Shown here in pieces: positions 44,471 through 56,483 of a stretch of DNA of 64,000 nucleotides; position 1 is the stretch's first letter; each line of letters begins with the position of its first letter. Made by a program: the position numbers and the translations under genes. Source of the DNA: Nigerium sp. (GTDB lineage: Bacteria; Actinomycetota; Actinomycetes; Propionibacteriales; Propionibacteriaceae); contig JADJTH010000008.1 in NCBI GenBank assembly GCA_016711325.1, forward strand, positions 1-64,000, read 5' to 3'. Below the pieces are notes generated by a model. The model made no database searches. It saw nothing but the letters and a program-made list of their open reading frames with translations, and was not told where the DNA came from.

Positions 44471-44725
44471 ATGACTACCACCGTGACCCATCGTGACCTC
44501 CGCAATCGCAGCGGTGAAGTCCTGCACGCGGTCGAGGCGGGCGAGACGTACACCGTGACGAGCCGGGGGCGGCCCGTCGCACGGTTGGTGCCCGTGACGG
44601 ACGCCAGCCCCGACCTTCCGTTGCGCCGACCCGCCGCGACTCGTGGTGGATTCTCAGGGTTGATCCGGCACTCGGTCGCCGAACCCAGCGGGGAGACCAT
44701 CGACGACCTCCGAGGTGAGCGTTGA
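44471..44725 (+). CDS. Phd/YefM-type antitoxin
   Basis: 84 residues from ATG 44471. THRDLRNRSGEVLHAVEAGETYTVTSRGRPVARLVPV is the Phd/YefM DNA-binding fold; the C-terminal part (SGLIRHSVAEPSGETIDDLRGER) is the flexible toxin-binding tail. It neutralises the PIN toxin whose start overlaps its stop by four bases. Confidence 0.9.
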   Translation: MTTTVTHRDLRNRSGEVLHAVEAGETYTVTSRGRPVARLVPVTDASPDLPLRRPAATRGGFSGLIRHSVAEPSGETIDDLRGER

Positions 44726-45111
44726 CCCGGTTCTACCTGGACGCCTCGGCGGCGGCCAAGCTCCTCGTCGAGGAGGCCGAGAGTGCTCAGCTGGCGGCCT
44801 GGGTCGATGGCACGGACATCGGCCTGGTCGCCACGCACCTGCTCGAAACCGAGTTGCGGAGGTTCGCGAATCGACACGGTCTTCCGCAGGCCGACGTGTC
44901 GGCGATCCTCTCCCGGGTCGACATTCATGACCTTCCGCCAAGCATCTATCGCGAGGCGGGGCTGCTGCCCGGCCCGGTGCTACGGTCGCTCGACGCTCTG
45001 CACCTGGCGGCGTCCATCCGCCTCGATGTCGAGGCGCTGGTGACCTACGACCTCCGCCTCGCCGAGGCCGCGCAAAGCCTTGGCCTTCAGGTCCGTGCAC
45101 CTGGAGCCTGA
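44722..45111 (+). CDS. vapC: PIN-domain toxin (VapC-type)
   Basis: 129 residues from a rare TTG start within TTGA shared with the antitoxin stop. PIN acidic residues are Asp7 (FYLDASAAAKLL), Glu near 42 (LETELRR), Asp in SLDALHLAASI and Asp in LVTYDLRLAEAA, all intact. Predicted Mg-dependent RNase cutting tRNA or rRNA. Confidence 0.9.
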   Translation: MTRFYLDASAAAKLLVEEAESAQLAAWVDGTDIGLVATHLLETELRRFANRHGLPQADVSAILSRVDIHDLPPSIYREAGLLPGPVLRSLDALHLAASIRLDVEALVTYDLRLAEAAQSLGLQVRAPGA

Positions 45112-45115
45112 GCAA

Positions 45116-45271
45116 TCAATCCGGCAGGATGCGGATCGGGGCGCCACTGGGAAGCCGCAGGGCGGAGAAGTGTCGTCGGTCGAGGGTGACGATCCGGTCG
45201 GTGCCCCACTCGAACGTGAGGACGACCAGGGATGCGTCGGTCACGCCGATCGGGACGTCGCTGACCGTGCC
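45116..45271 (-). pseudogene. C-terminal remnant of a second PIN-domain toxin
   Basis: About 50 codons: VPIGVTDASLVVLTFEWGTDRIVTLDRRHFSALR and a short end. This is the last third of a PIN domain with the two C-terminal acidic residues (TDAS, TLDRRHF); the N-terminal half and its antitoxin are absent, and no start or ribosome site is seen. Opposite strand and different in sequence from the neighbouring intact toxin. Confidence 0.7.
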
Positions 45272-45342
45272 AGCCGGTGGCGTGTTCGGGCTTCGTATGG
45301 ACCCGCTGGCCAACGCGGCGGCAGCCGGTGAAGTGCCTCTGG

Positions 45343-45783
45343 TCAGTCCGCCTGGGGCCTGCGCCGTGCGAGCTTGAGGTGGGAGCGACGCTTCTTGGCC
45401 TCGAGTCGACGAGTTCGTGAGGCGCGCGTCGGCGTGCTGCTCCGCCTGGAGATAGGTGGGGTGATCGCTTCTCGGAGGGCGTCCGTCAGCCGCTCGCGCG
45501 CGGCGACTCGGTTCTCGTGTTGCGAGCGCCGGTTGGACGCGGTGATGGTGAGGACGCCGTCGGAGAGCCGAGAATGCAGCCGCTCGAGCGCGCGGATCCG
45601 CTGGCCCTCGGTGAGAGACGTGGTCGTTGCGATGTTGAGACTCAACTGGACGCGCGAGTCCGAGGTGTTGACTCCCTGTCCACCGGGGCCGGATGAATGG
45701 GAGAAGCGCTCGGTGAGTTCCGCGGAGGGGATCGTGATCCCCTCCGGGATTCCGGGTCCTGGGCGTACGTGCAAATCGTCCAT
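45343..45783 (-). CDS. arfB: Peptidyl-tRNA hydrolase ArfB (YaeJ)
   Basis: 146 residues from ATG 45783. GGQ motif in HSSGPGGQGVNTSDSRVQL releases nascent chains from stalled ribosomes; the basic C-terminal tail (SRTRRLEAKKRRSHLKLARRRPQ) enters the empty mRNA channel. Release-factor domain 3 only, as expected for ArfB. Confidence 0.95.
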   Translation of the reverse strand: MDDLHVRPGPGIPEGITIPSAELTERFSHSSGPGGQGVNTSDSRVQLSLNIATTTSLTEGQRIRALERLHSRLSDGVLTITASNRRSQHENRVAARERLTDALREAITPPISRRSSTPTRASRTRRLEAKKRRSHLKLARRRPQAD

Positions 45784-46017
45784 GCCCCAACTGTGCCTCG
45801 CCGAGCTACGCGGAGTCCCAGGCGGTGGGTGGGCAGACGAGGGGCCTTCGGGCCGGCCGGAGTCCGCCACCCGAGTCTCCTCATGGGCACACCCTGCGCG
45901 GGACGGCGTCCGGACCGCCGGATCCAGGCCATCGGCAACCCCTGGGGCCCAGACTCGGGCAGGATGGAGGGAATGGCTCGCCGACGAGCATCGACGACCC
46001 AAGGGGGAACCTGAACC

Positions 46018-46992
46018 ATGCACGCGCTGCCGGGGCTCATTGCCGGACTACTGGCCCTCATCGCCGGGGCGGAGCTGGTGGTGCGCTACGGTTCGCTGCT
46101 GGCGGCCCGCATGGGCGTCCCTCCGATGATCATCGGCCTCACGATCGTCTCGATCGGCACGAGCGCCCCCGAGCTCGCGGTCGGCATCGACGCCATGCAT
46201 GCCAACGCCGGGTCGTTGGCCGTCGGCAACATCGCCGGCACCAACATCGTCAACATCCTGCTCATCCTCGGCCTCAGCGCGGCGGTGCGTGCGATCCCTT
46301 TTGGTCGCCGGACGCAGGTGCTGGATCTGCCCAGCATGGCGATCGCCGCCGTCTTGGTGCTGGTGTTCAGCCTCGATGGTGAGCTGGATTTCTGGGAGGG
46401 CATTCCGCTGCTGGCCGGCGCGATCGTCTACACGGCGGCGCTGGGCTGGTGGATGCGACGCCACAAGGAGACCGCCGTGGTCGACCTCATCGACGACGCC
46501 GAGCCGGAACCGGATCGGGTTTCCGCGCTCAGCCGGCCCTGGTGGTATCTGATCCTCCTGGTGGCAGGGATCGTGGTGATCGTGGTCGGCGCCGAGTGGC
46601 TTGTGCAAGGCGCGGTCGGGATGGCCCGCGAGTTCGGTGTGTCGGACGCCTTCATCGGCCTCACCGTCGTCGCGATCGGTACCTCGGCCCCCGAGTTGTT
46701 CACCACGATCGTCGCCACCGCGCGCGGCGACCGCGACATCGCGGTCGGGAACCTGATCGGTTCCAGCATCTACAACCTGACGTTCATCCTGGGGATACCC
46801 GTGCTCGTGGCGCACGGCTCGGGCCCGATCGACCCGCACCTGCTCCGCATCGACCTGCCGGTGATGGTCGCCGTGTCGCTGCTGTGCATCCCGCTCTTCC
46901 TGCGGGGCAAGCGGCTTTCCCGCCGCGGGGGCGCGCTCATGGTGCTGGGCTATGCCGTCTACCTCGCCTACGTGGTCACGGTACGGGGCTGA
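46018..46992 (+). CDS. Calcium/sodium exchanger, YrbG type
   Basis: 324 residues, ten membrane segments in two inverted halves. Alpha repeats: LTIVSIGTSAPELAVG with GNIAGTNIVNILLILG, and LTVVAIGTSAPELFTT with GNLIGSSIYNLTFILG. An acidic loop (DLIDDAEPEPDR) separates the halves. Exports Ca2+ or other cations in exchange for Na+ or H+. Ribosome site GGGGGA precedes the ATG. Confidence 0.94.
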   Translation: MHALPGLIAGLLALIAGAELVVRYGSLLAARMGVPPMIIGLTIVSIGTSAPELAVGIDAMHANAGSLAVGNIAGTNIVNILLILGLSAAVRAIPFGRRTQVLDLPSMAIAAVLVLVFSLDGELDFWEGIPLLAGAIVYTAALGWWMRRHKETAVVDLIDDAEPEPDRVSALSRPWWYLILLVAGIVVIVVGAEWLVQGAVGMAREFGVSDAFIGLTVVAIGTSAPELFTTIVATARGDRDIAVGNLIGSSIYNLTFILGIPVLVAHGSGPIDPHLLRIDLPVMVAVSLLCIPLFLRGKRLSRRGGALMVLGYAVYLAYVVTVRG

Positions 46993-47086
46993 CGCGCCGC
47001 CATCACGCCGGTGACCGCGTGCCCGCGCCGACGCCTGGTCAGGCGCGCTCACGGGCACTATCCTTCATCCAGCGGCACCCGTCACG

Positions 47087-47122
47087 GATGTGGCCCCGGC
47101 GTACGTAGGCCGGGGCCACATC
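47087..47122. terminator. Bidirectional terminator hairpin
   Basis: 14-bp perfect stem GATGTGGCCCCGGC / GCCGGGGCCACATC with an 8-base loop (GTACGTAG) between the convergent exchanger and patatin genes. No long T-run, as is common in high-GC actinobacteria. Confidence 0.75.
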
Positions 47123-47134
47123 TCAGCGTGAGGG

Positions 47135-48052
47135 TCAGGAGACCCCCAGGAAGTCCCGCCAGCGGGGCAGTTCGCGGGTCGACTGGTTGAGGCCGCGTTC
47201 GTGCGCGGCGAGCAGACGGGGAACGCTGCGCTCGCCGTTGCCGATCGCCATCGTCTCGGGAACGAACAGGTAGGCCTCGCCGGAGCTTTCCAGGTCGAAC
47301 AATTCCTCCCGCGTGGAGTTGTAGCGCGACCAACGGTCGATGAGGGCGTCCGCCACGGCGGGCGTGCGCCGGAAATAGCGACGGAGGAACCGCGCGTGGC
47401 CCGGCGGCGTCTTGCGGTAGCCGCGCTCCTGGGTCAGCACGACGAAGAACCGCCGGAAGCCCGCCTCCCGCGCGGCATCGATCGCGATACCGCCGGTCGT
47501 GCACAGTGCGCCGTCCACATACTGCTCGCCGTCGATCTCCACCGGCGGCATGATGACCGGCATCGTCGAGGACGCCTGGGCGCGCACGCTCACGGCGTCC
47601 AGGTCGGTCATGGCGGACCGGCCCCAGCGGACGGTGGCGCCGTCCCGGGTGCGGAACGCCGTCATCGACACGTCGGCCGGATGGGCGGCGAACGCCTCGT
47701 AGTCGAGGGGCAGGGCCTCGCCCGGACGCGAGGTGCGCAGGTAGATGTAGTCGGAGTTGAACAGGCCCTGCCCGCGCACGAAGGTGCGCCAGTTGCCGAA
47801 CTGCGGGTCGCCCGCGAACGTGGTGACGGCGGCCTTCGCCCGCCAGCGATCGGACGACAGGTAGTTGACGGTGTTGGTGCAGCCGGCGGAGATGCCGGCC
47901 ACGAACGGGAACACGATCCCGGCCTCGATCAGCCGTACCACCACGGCCGACGTGTAGGCGGCGCGCATGCCCCCGCCCTCGAAGATCAGTGCGACATCGG
48001 GCGCGTTGACGCGCGGGGGTGCGGGGGAGTGCGCCCCGGGAGTGCTGGGCAC
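47135..48052 (-). CDS. Patatin-like phospholipase
   Basis: 305 residues from GTG 48052 with GAAAGGA upstream. Oxyanion loop EGGGMRAAYTSAV, nucleophile GISAG, and the Asp of the dyad in YVDGALCTTGG. The C-terminal half contains LTQERGYRKTPPGHARFLRRYFRR. Predicted cytoplasmic acyl hydrolase of the YjjU type; substrate unknown. Confidence 0.88.
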   Translation of the reverse strand: MPSTPGAHSPAPPRVNAPDVALIFEGGGMRAAYTSAVVVRLIEAGIVFPFVAGISAGCTNTVNYLSSDRWRAKAAVTTFAGDPQFGNWRTFVRGQGLFNSDYIYLRTSRPGEALPLDYEAFAAHPADVSMTAFRTRDGATVRWGRSAMTDLDAVSVRAQASSTMPVIMPPVEIDGEQYVDGALCTTGGIAIDAAREAGFRRFFVVLTQERGYRKTPPGHARFLRRYFRRTPAVADALIDRWSRYNSTREELFDLESSGEAYLFVPETMAIGNGERSVPRLLAAHERGLNQSTRELPRWRDFLGVS

Positions 48053-48094
48053 GGCGGTCCTTTCGCGGCGGTGGTTCCAGGCTAGCCTGAGGCC

Positions 48095-49300
48095 ATGAGT
48101 TTCGCCGCCGATGCCCACGCCCTGCGCGACAGCCTGGTCAGCCTGCGTCGCGACCTGCATCGCGAACCGGAGATCGGTCTCGACCTGCCGCGGACCCAGC
48201 GGCGCATCGTGGACGCCCTCGGCGGCCTCGGTCTGGAGATCACGCTCGGCCGGGCCTGTTCCTCGGTGACGGCGGTGCTGCGCGGCGGACGCCCGGGACC
48301 GGCCGTGCTGCTGCGCGGCGACATGGACGGGCTGCCGATGGCCGAGCAGACCGGCCTCGACTATGCGGCGGCCAACGGCGCCATGCACGCCTGCGGCCAC
48401 GACCTCCACATGGCAGGGCTGGTCGGTGCGGCCCGGCTGCTCGCCGCCCGCCGCGACGAGCTGCCGGGCGCGGTCGTGTTCATGTTCCAGCCGGGCGAGG
48501 AGGGCTTCGGCGGCGCGCGGATCATGCTCGACGAGGGCGTCCTGGACGCCGCCGGCCCGCGGGTGGCCGCCGCCTACGGCGTCCACGTCGCGACCGGCGC
48601 CCCCGGGGTGTTCACCACGCGGCCCGGCCCCTTCATGGCGGGGTCCAATGAGCTCGAGATCACGATCCACGGGCGCGGCGGGCACGGCTCGAGGCCGCAC
48701 GCCGCGGTGGATCCGGTGCCCGCGCTCCTGGAGACCGGCCTCGCTCTGCAGACCATGGTGACCCGCCGCTTCTCGGTGTTCGACCCGGTCGTCGTCACCG
48801 TCACCCAACTGAGTGCCGGCGCGGCTCGCAACGTGATCCCGTCGCGGGCATCGCTCGGCGCCACCGTGCGGACGCTGTCCCTGGCGTCCGTCGACGCGCT
48901 GCGAACCGAGACGACGCGCCTGGCCGAGGGCATCGCGTCCGCGCACGGGTGCACCGCCGAAGTCCGTTTCGACGTCGACTACCCGGTCACCGTCAACGAC
49001 CCCGCAGAGGCGGCGTTCGCGCAGCAGGTGGCCACCGACCTGTTCGGTGAGGCGCGTTTCGAGCTGGCGGCCGACCCGCTGATGGGCTCGGAGGACTTCA
49101 GCTACGTGCTCGACCAGGTGCCGGGCGCGTACCTGTTCGTGGGCTGCACCCCGCCGGAGCGTGACTGGACGAGCGAGCCGTGGAATCATTCGCCGCTGGT
49201 CGTCTTCGACGACGCGGTCGTACCCGATCAGGCGGCGCTCCTTGCCGAACTCGCCTGGCGGCGGCTTCACCGCGACGACACCCCGGCGCGCGCGTCGTGA
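48095..49300 (+). CDS. M20D-family amidohydrolase
   Basis: 401 residues. RRDLHREPEIGLDLPRTQ, RGDMDGLPMAEQTGLDYA, HACGHDLHMAGLVGAARLL, FQPGEEGFGGARIMLDEG and HGRGGHGSRPHAAVDPV are the metal and dimerisation motifs of hippurate hydrolase/N-acyl amino-acid hydrolases. Cleaves an N-acyl amino acid or related amide; substrate undetermined. Divergent from the patatin gene. Confidence 0.93.
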   Translation: MSFAADAHALRDSLVSLRRDLHREPEIGLDLPRTQRRIVDALGGLGLEITLGRACSSVTAVLRGGRPGPAVLLRGDMDGLPMAEQTGLDYAAANGAMHACGHDLHMAGLVGAARLLAARRDELPGAVVFMFQPGEEGFGGARIMLDEGVLDAAGPRVAAAYGVHVATGAPGVFTTRPGPFMAGSNELEITIHGRGGHGSRPHAAVDPVPALLETGLALQTMVTRRFSVFDPVVVTVTQLSAGAARNVIPSRASLGATVRTLSLASVDALRTETTRLAEGIASAHGCTAEVRFDVDYPVTVNDPAEAAFAQQVATDLFGEARFELAADPLMGSEDFSYVLDQVPGAYLFVGCTPPERDWTSEPWNHSPLVVFDDAVVPDQAALLAELAWRRLHRDDTPARAS

Positions 49301-49448
49301 CCGGGAGCGGCACCGACCGCTCCGAGTACCGGTGGAACCTGGCCGCCGCCATCATCGTGTCGGGGGCCACGCTGGTGCAAGCGTGGCCGGCCTGACCCTG
49401 CTGGTCGCGATCGTGCTGCAGCTCTCGCCGCCGGTCAGCCTCGACTGA
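49297..49448 (+). pseudogene. Small membrane protein split by a frame change
   Basis: A GTG overlapping the hydrolase stop (GTGA) opens a 32-codon frame with DRSEYRWNLAAAIIVSGATLVQAW and stops at 49393. In the -1 frame the next 22 codons continue as hydrophobic SVAGLTLLVAIVLQLSPPVSL to a stop at 49446. Joined, they would give a roughly 49-residue protein with one long or two short membrane helices. Either a single-base loss or a sequencing error near 49381. The family is not recognised. Confidence 0.4.
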
Positions 49449-49514
49449 GTGCCGGCAGCGCCGCCGGTGAGCGGACGGCCGGGGCCACGTCCACCCACCG
49501 ACGGCGGGGTTGCC

Positions 49515-51713
<2,199 letters not shown>

Positions 51714-51853
51714 CGCGCGCAGTTCTTCCTTGAGCTAGTCCTCGATTGTGTGATCTCACCCTAGCGGGTGGCTGCCGCGGAAGCCGCGCCCGAAAGGACG
51801 CCCCGTCGCGGGCGATTGCAGCCGGCGGTGACCGGCCGTGCCAGACTGATCAG

Positions 51854-53293
51854 ATGAGCACCGATCGGCTTCTGCCCCGCTCACGCCCCGTCACCGTCGG
51901 CGTCGACTCCGCCGGGGTCGGCGCCTTCCTCGACGACCTCGCCCGGCGCCGCATCGGCCTGCACACGATCATGCTCCTGCGGCGCGGGCAGGTGTATGCC
52001 GAAGGCGCCTGGGCGCCGCATCGGCTCAGCGACGCGCCGTTGTTGTACTCGCTGTCCAAGACGTTCACCTCCGCCGCGGTCGGGATCGCGGTCGCCGACG
52101 GCGCGTTCGGCTACGACGACCCGGTGGTCGGCTTGTTCGCCGACGTCGTGGACGCGGCGGGCCCGGTCGCCTCGCGCATCCGGGTGCGCGACTGCCTCGC
52201 CATGGCGACGGGTCACACGGTCGGTGTCGGGTCGATCACCCGACTCGCCGCCCTCCCGGGACGGACGCCGTGGCGCGCCTGGCTCGCCACCGAGCCGTCG
52301 GGCGAGCCCGGCGAGACCTTCTGCTACAACCAGGTCGCCACCTGGACGCTCGCCGAGATCGTCCGGCACGCCACGGGGCGGTCGGTCCTGGATCTGTTGC
52401 GCGAGCGCGTGTTCGCGCCGCTGGGCATCGCGCACGCCACCTGGGACACCGATCAGCGCGGACGGATCCTCGGCGGCACCGGCCTCCATATGGCGCCCGA
52501 GTCCGTCGCAGCGTTCTTCCAGCTCCTGCTCGACGACGGGATCCGCGACGGTGAGCGGCTGCTGCCGGCCGAGTGGATCACCGGCTATCGCCAGCGTCAC
52601 GTGGAGACGGCGGCGGCCGAGACCGAACCCGACTGGCAGCAGGGCTACGGGTGGCAGGTGTGGCTCGACCGCCACGGAGGGCATCGCGGCGACGGCGCGT
52701 TCGGCCAGTTCGCCCTGGTCATGCCGGGCCACGACGCGATCGTCGTGACGACCGCCCACACCTCCGACATGCCCGGGATCCTCGATGCAGTGTGGACGCA
52801 CCTCGTGCCCGCGTTCGGTGCTCTGCCCCCGTTGAGCGCCTTGTCGGACGCGAATCAGGTTGCGCGGCCGGGCACCGGGGGCGACGCCGTCCTCGCCGCC
52901 CGGCTGTCGCGGGCCGCCCTGCCCACGGTCGGGGGCGAACGGGGTGGTGCCGTGCATCTGACCTTCGAGAACCGCCGGAACCGCTGGCGACTCACCGATG
53001 CGGCGCACGGGTGGGACATGCGATGGGTGGACGCCTCGGGCGGCGACAACACCCTCGCCGTCGGTGACCGCTCATGGCAGTACTCGACGATGCGCTGGGG
53101 GACGAAAACGCTGCGCGTCGCGGCGTCCGGCGCGTGGGTCGAATGGGGCCACTGGGTGTGCCACGTGATCGCCCTCGACGCGCCGCACGCGCTGCTGGTG
53201 CGGCTGCGTGACGACGGCTCCGGCCGCGTCGAATGGGTGGGCGAGGCGCCGCTGCTGACCAAGACATGGTCGGGCTTGGCCGTTCAGCCCTGA
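51854..53293 (+). CDS. Serine hydrolase of beta-lactamase (class C) fold
   Basis: 479 residues from ATG 51854. SLSK (Ser-x-x-Lys) near 60 and YNQ (Tyr-x-Asn) near 160 form the catalytic set; HRGDGAFGQ supplies the third motif region. The last 140 residues form an extra beta-rich domain. No signal peptide is seen, so a cytoplasmic esterase or peptidase is likelier than a true beta-lactamase. Confidence 0.85.
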   Translation: MSTDRLLPRSRPVTVGVDSAGVGAFLDDLARRRIGLHTIMLLRRGQVYAEGAWAPHRLSDAPLLYSLSKTFTSAAVGIAVADGAFGYDDPVVGLFADVVDAAGPVASRIRVRDCLAMATGHTVGVGSITRLAALPGRTPWRAWLATEPSGEPGETFCYNQVATWTLAEIVRHATGRSVLDLLRERVFAPLGIAHATWDTDQRGRILGGTGLHMAPESVAAFFQLLLDDGIRDGERLLPAEWITGYRQRHVETAAAETEPDWQQGYGWQVWLDRHGGHRGDGAFGQFALVMPGHDAIVVTTAHTSDMPGILDAVWTHLVPAFGALPPLSALSDANQVARPGTGGDAVLAARLSRAALPTVGGERGGAVHLTFENRRNRWRLTDAAHGWDMRWVDASGGDNTLAVGDRSWQYSTMRWGTKTLRVAASGAWVEWGHWVCHVIALDAPHALLVRLRDDGSGRVEWVGEAPLLTKTWSGLAVQP

Positions 53294-53350
53294 GCGGCTT
53301 CCGGGCTCGCACGCGGTTCGGCGCGGCCCGGATGCCGCTGCGCTGGTGGA

Positions 53351-54622
<1,272 letters not shown>

Positions 54623-54732
54623 GGTCGGAGGCTAGGGATGACGGGCGGCGTTCGGGGATCGGCTCAGTCTGTGAACGGAATTGACGAGGGCGGGGCGGAC
54701 GTGCTCACGGGCTCTGTAGCCCGCCGCGTCGC

Positions 54733-55635
54733 CTAGCGGACGGCCGGAGTCTGCTGCTCGAACCGCAGCCGCCAGGTGTCGTCGTGCTTGACCCAGACCG
54801 AGCTGCGCAGGCTCGCGGCCGACGGTGAGCGCGCCCGCCAGCGGAGCAGAATGACCCAGGGCGCCAGTTCGTCGACCCCCTCGACCTCGACCGTCACCGG
54901 GTCGGCGAGAGGGGCCAGGGACGCCAGGGTCCTGCCCTTGCCGGACGCCCGCCCGCGCGCGTCGTGCTCGACGAACCGCGGGTGCAGCAGCGTGTCCGCG
55001 GCGGCGCGATCGGAGCGCACGGCGTCCGACAGCCAGCGGCGCTGCAGGGCGACGACGGCGTGCTCCTCGGGGGCCGGCTCGGGGTGGGGGGCCGCTTCGA
55101 AGAGTCGCGGCGCGAGGTCGGGCTGTGGGGGGGCGGACGCCTCGGGCGCCGGCGTCCGGGGCGCGGCGGCGGAGAAGCCCGGGCCGGCGTCCACGGCCGT
55201 GCCCTGCTGGTAGGCGGTCGCGGCGGCCCGGGCGCGGGCGTCCGCGGCCTCGTTCAGGTCGTGGCCGGCGTGGCCCTTGACCCACTCGAAGGTGACCCGC
55301 CGCCCGGCGAGTTCGCGGTCGAGTTCGGCGAGCAGGTCGACGTTGAGGACGGGCTTGCCGTCCGCCTTCTTCCAGCCCTTGCGCTTCCAGCCGGGCATCC
55401 ACTTGGTGAGGGCGTTGATCACGTATTGGCTGTCGCACAGCACGAGCAGGTCGTCGCCGGCGTCGCGGGTCTGCCGCAGCAGGTCGAGGACGGCCATCAG
55501 CTCGGCCTTGTTGTTGGTGGCGTGCTTCCAGCCACCTGCGGCCCAGCGGTCGCCGTCCACGAACCAGGCCCATCCGGCAGGCCCGGGGTTGGACAGCGAC
55601 GATCCATCAGCGGCGGCAACGATCACCCGCACCAT
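54733..55635 (-). CDS. rnhA: RNase HI with C-terminal NTF2-like (DUF4440) domain
   Basis: 300 residues. Residues 1-145 are RNase HI: Asp10 (AAADGSS), Glu45 (NNKAELMAVL), Asp68 (VLCDSQYVINAL), WVKGHAGHDLNEAADARARAA. It removes RNA from RNA-DNA hybrids. After a Pro/Ala-rich linker, residues about 190-300 (LQRRWLSDAVRSDRAAADTLLHPRFVEHDARG ... WVKHDDTWRLRFEQQ) look like a SnoaL/DUF4440 cone fold, possibly a ligand-binding or dimer domain. The fusion is unusual for RNase HI. Confidence 0.88.
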   Translation of the reverse strand: MVRVIVAAADGSSLSNPGPAGWAWFVDGDRWAAGGWKHATNNKAELMAVLDLLRQTRDAGDDLLVLCDSQYVINALTKWMPGWKRKGWKKADGKPVLNVDLLAELDRELAGRRVTFEWVKGHAGHDLNEAADARARAAATAYQQGTAVDAGPGFSAAAPRTPAPEASAPPQPDLAPRLFEAAPHPEPAPEEHAVVALQRRWLSDAVRSDRAAADTLLHPRFVEHDARGRASGKGRTLASLAPLADPVTVEVEGVDELAPWVILLRWRARSPSAASLRSSVWVKHDDTWRLRFEQQTPAVR

Positions 55636-55715
55636 TGTGCCGGGTGCGGCGTTCCGCGCGGTGTGCGCCTCAGTTGATGGAGACCTGTGGCCCTCAGTCG
55701 GGCCACGACTGTCCG

Positions 55716-56091
55716 CTATCTCTGTGGTCGCGCCGTCGGTCGGGCGTGGCGGTGGCGCACGGCGGTGGCGTCGAGGCCCATGAGCATCGCCTGCTGGGCG
55801 AGTTGGCCGCGGGTGGGTACGCCGTAGAGGTTCAGGAGGCGTCCGACGGTCAGCTTCACGGTTGAGAACGAGACGAGGAGTGTGGCGGCGATGGCGGCGT
55901 TGGTGTCGCCGTCGCCGATCAGGGCGAGCGTGTCGCGCTCGCGCGTGGTCAGCCGGCGCATCCCGGTGGGGTCGTCGAGGGTGCCGTCGACTCTGGTGAT
56001 GACGCGGTGCCCGCGCTGGGCGACGCGGATGACCTCGGCGATCTCACCCGGGTCCGTGGCCTTGGTGAGGACGCCGACGGCTTGAGCACCC
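55716..56091 (-). pseudogene. Truncated LuxR-type response regulator
   Basis: Only the end of the receiver domain (AVGVLTKATDPGEIAEVIRVAQRGHRV) and the LuxR helix-turn-helix (LTTRERDTLALIGDGDTNAAIAATLLVSFSTVKLTVGRLLNLYGV) remain. The phospho-Asp and upstream receiver residues are missing; the sequence passes into the IS3 remnant near 56080-56090. No start codon belongs to it. Confidence 0.8.
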
Positions 56092-56480
56092 GACACGTCA
56101 CCGTCACAGGGATCCCTGCGTCGGCGAGCTCCGTCACGAGCGGGTAGAACCTTTTCCCGGCAGGTTCGCCTGCGACAGATACGCCGCCGCACGGCGCAGC
56201 ACCTCGTTCTCCTGCTCGAGGAGCCGGTTCCGCTTGCGCAGCTCACGGATCTCCGCGGCATCGGTCCGGGTCTGGCCGGGCTTGGCGCCCTCGTCGATGT
56301 CAGCGCGACGCATCCACTTCTGCAGTGTCATCGGGTGCACCCCGAAGTCTCTCGCGATCTGCTCGATCGTCACTCCGGGCTCGCGGCCACGCGCGACGCG
56401 CACAACGTCATCACGGAACTCGCTCGGGTAGGGCTTAGGCACAGCAACATCCTTCCAGGCCCACCCCACGGGCAAGCCAG
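56085..56480 (-). mobile_element. IS3-family remnant (orfA plus start of orfB)
   Basis: orfA is complete and about 20 codons of orfB follow in the -1 frame (FYPLVTELADAGIPVTVTCRVLK). The frames overlap at GGGAAAAGG, a plausible -1 slippage site as in other IS3 elements. The rest of orfB, with the DDE catalytic core, is gone, joined instead to the LuxR fragment. The other side abuts a truncated toxin gene. Terminal repeats were not found. Confidence 0.82.
56134..56442 (-). CDS. IS3-family transposase OrfA
   Basis: 102 residues from a GTG with GGAAGGA upstream. An HTH_Tnp_1 fold (PYPSEFRDDVVRVARGREPGVTIEQIARDFGVHPMTLQKWMRRADI) is followed by a leucine-zipper helix (IRELRKRNRLLEQENEVLRRAAAYLSQ). 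DNA-binding half of the transposase; without OrfB it cannot transpose, though it could bind related IS ends. Confidence 0.9.
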   Translation of the reverse strand: MPKPYPSEFRDDVVRVARGREPGVTIEQIARDFGVHPMTLQKWMRRADIDEGAKPGQTRTDAAEIRELRKRNRLLEQENEVLRRAAAYLSQANLPGKGSTRS

Positions 56481-56483
56481 ATC

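Noticed and set aside
53294..53350. Terminator between the beta-lactamase-fold gene and gltA
   Set aside because: Only short imperfect arms (CCGGGC/GCCCGG) were found, too weak to call.
55949..56137. VTELADAGIPVTVTCRVLK as part of the response regulator
   Set aside because: It matches the N-terminus of IS3 OrfB and follows orfA through a slippage site, so it belongs to the IS.
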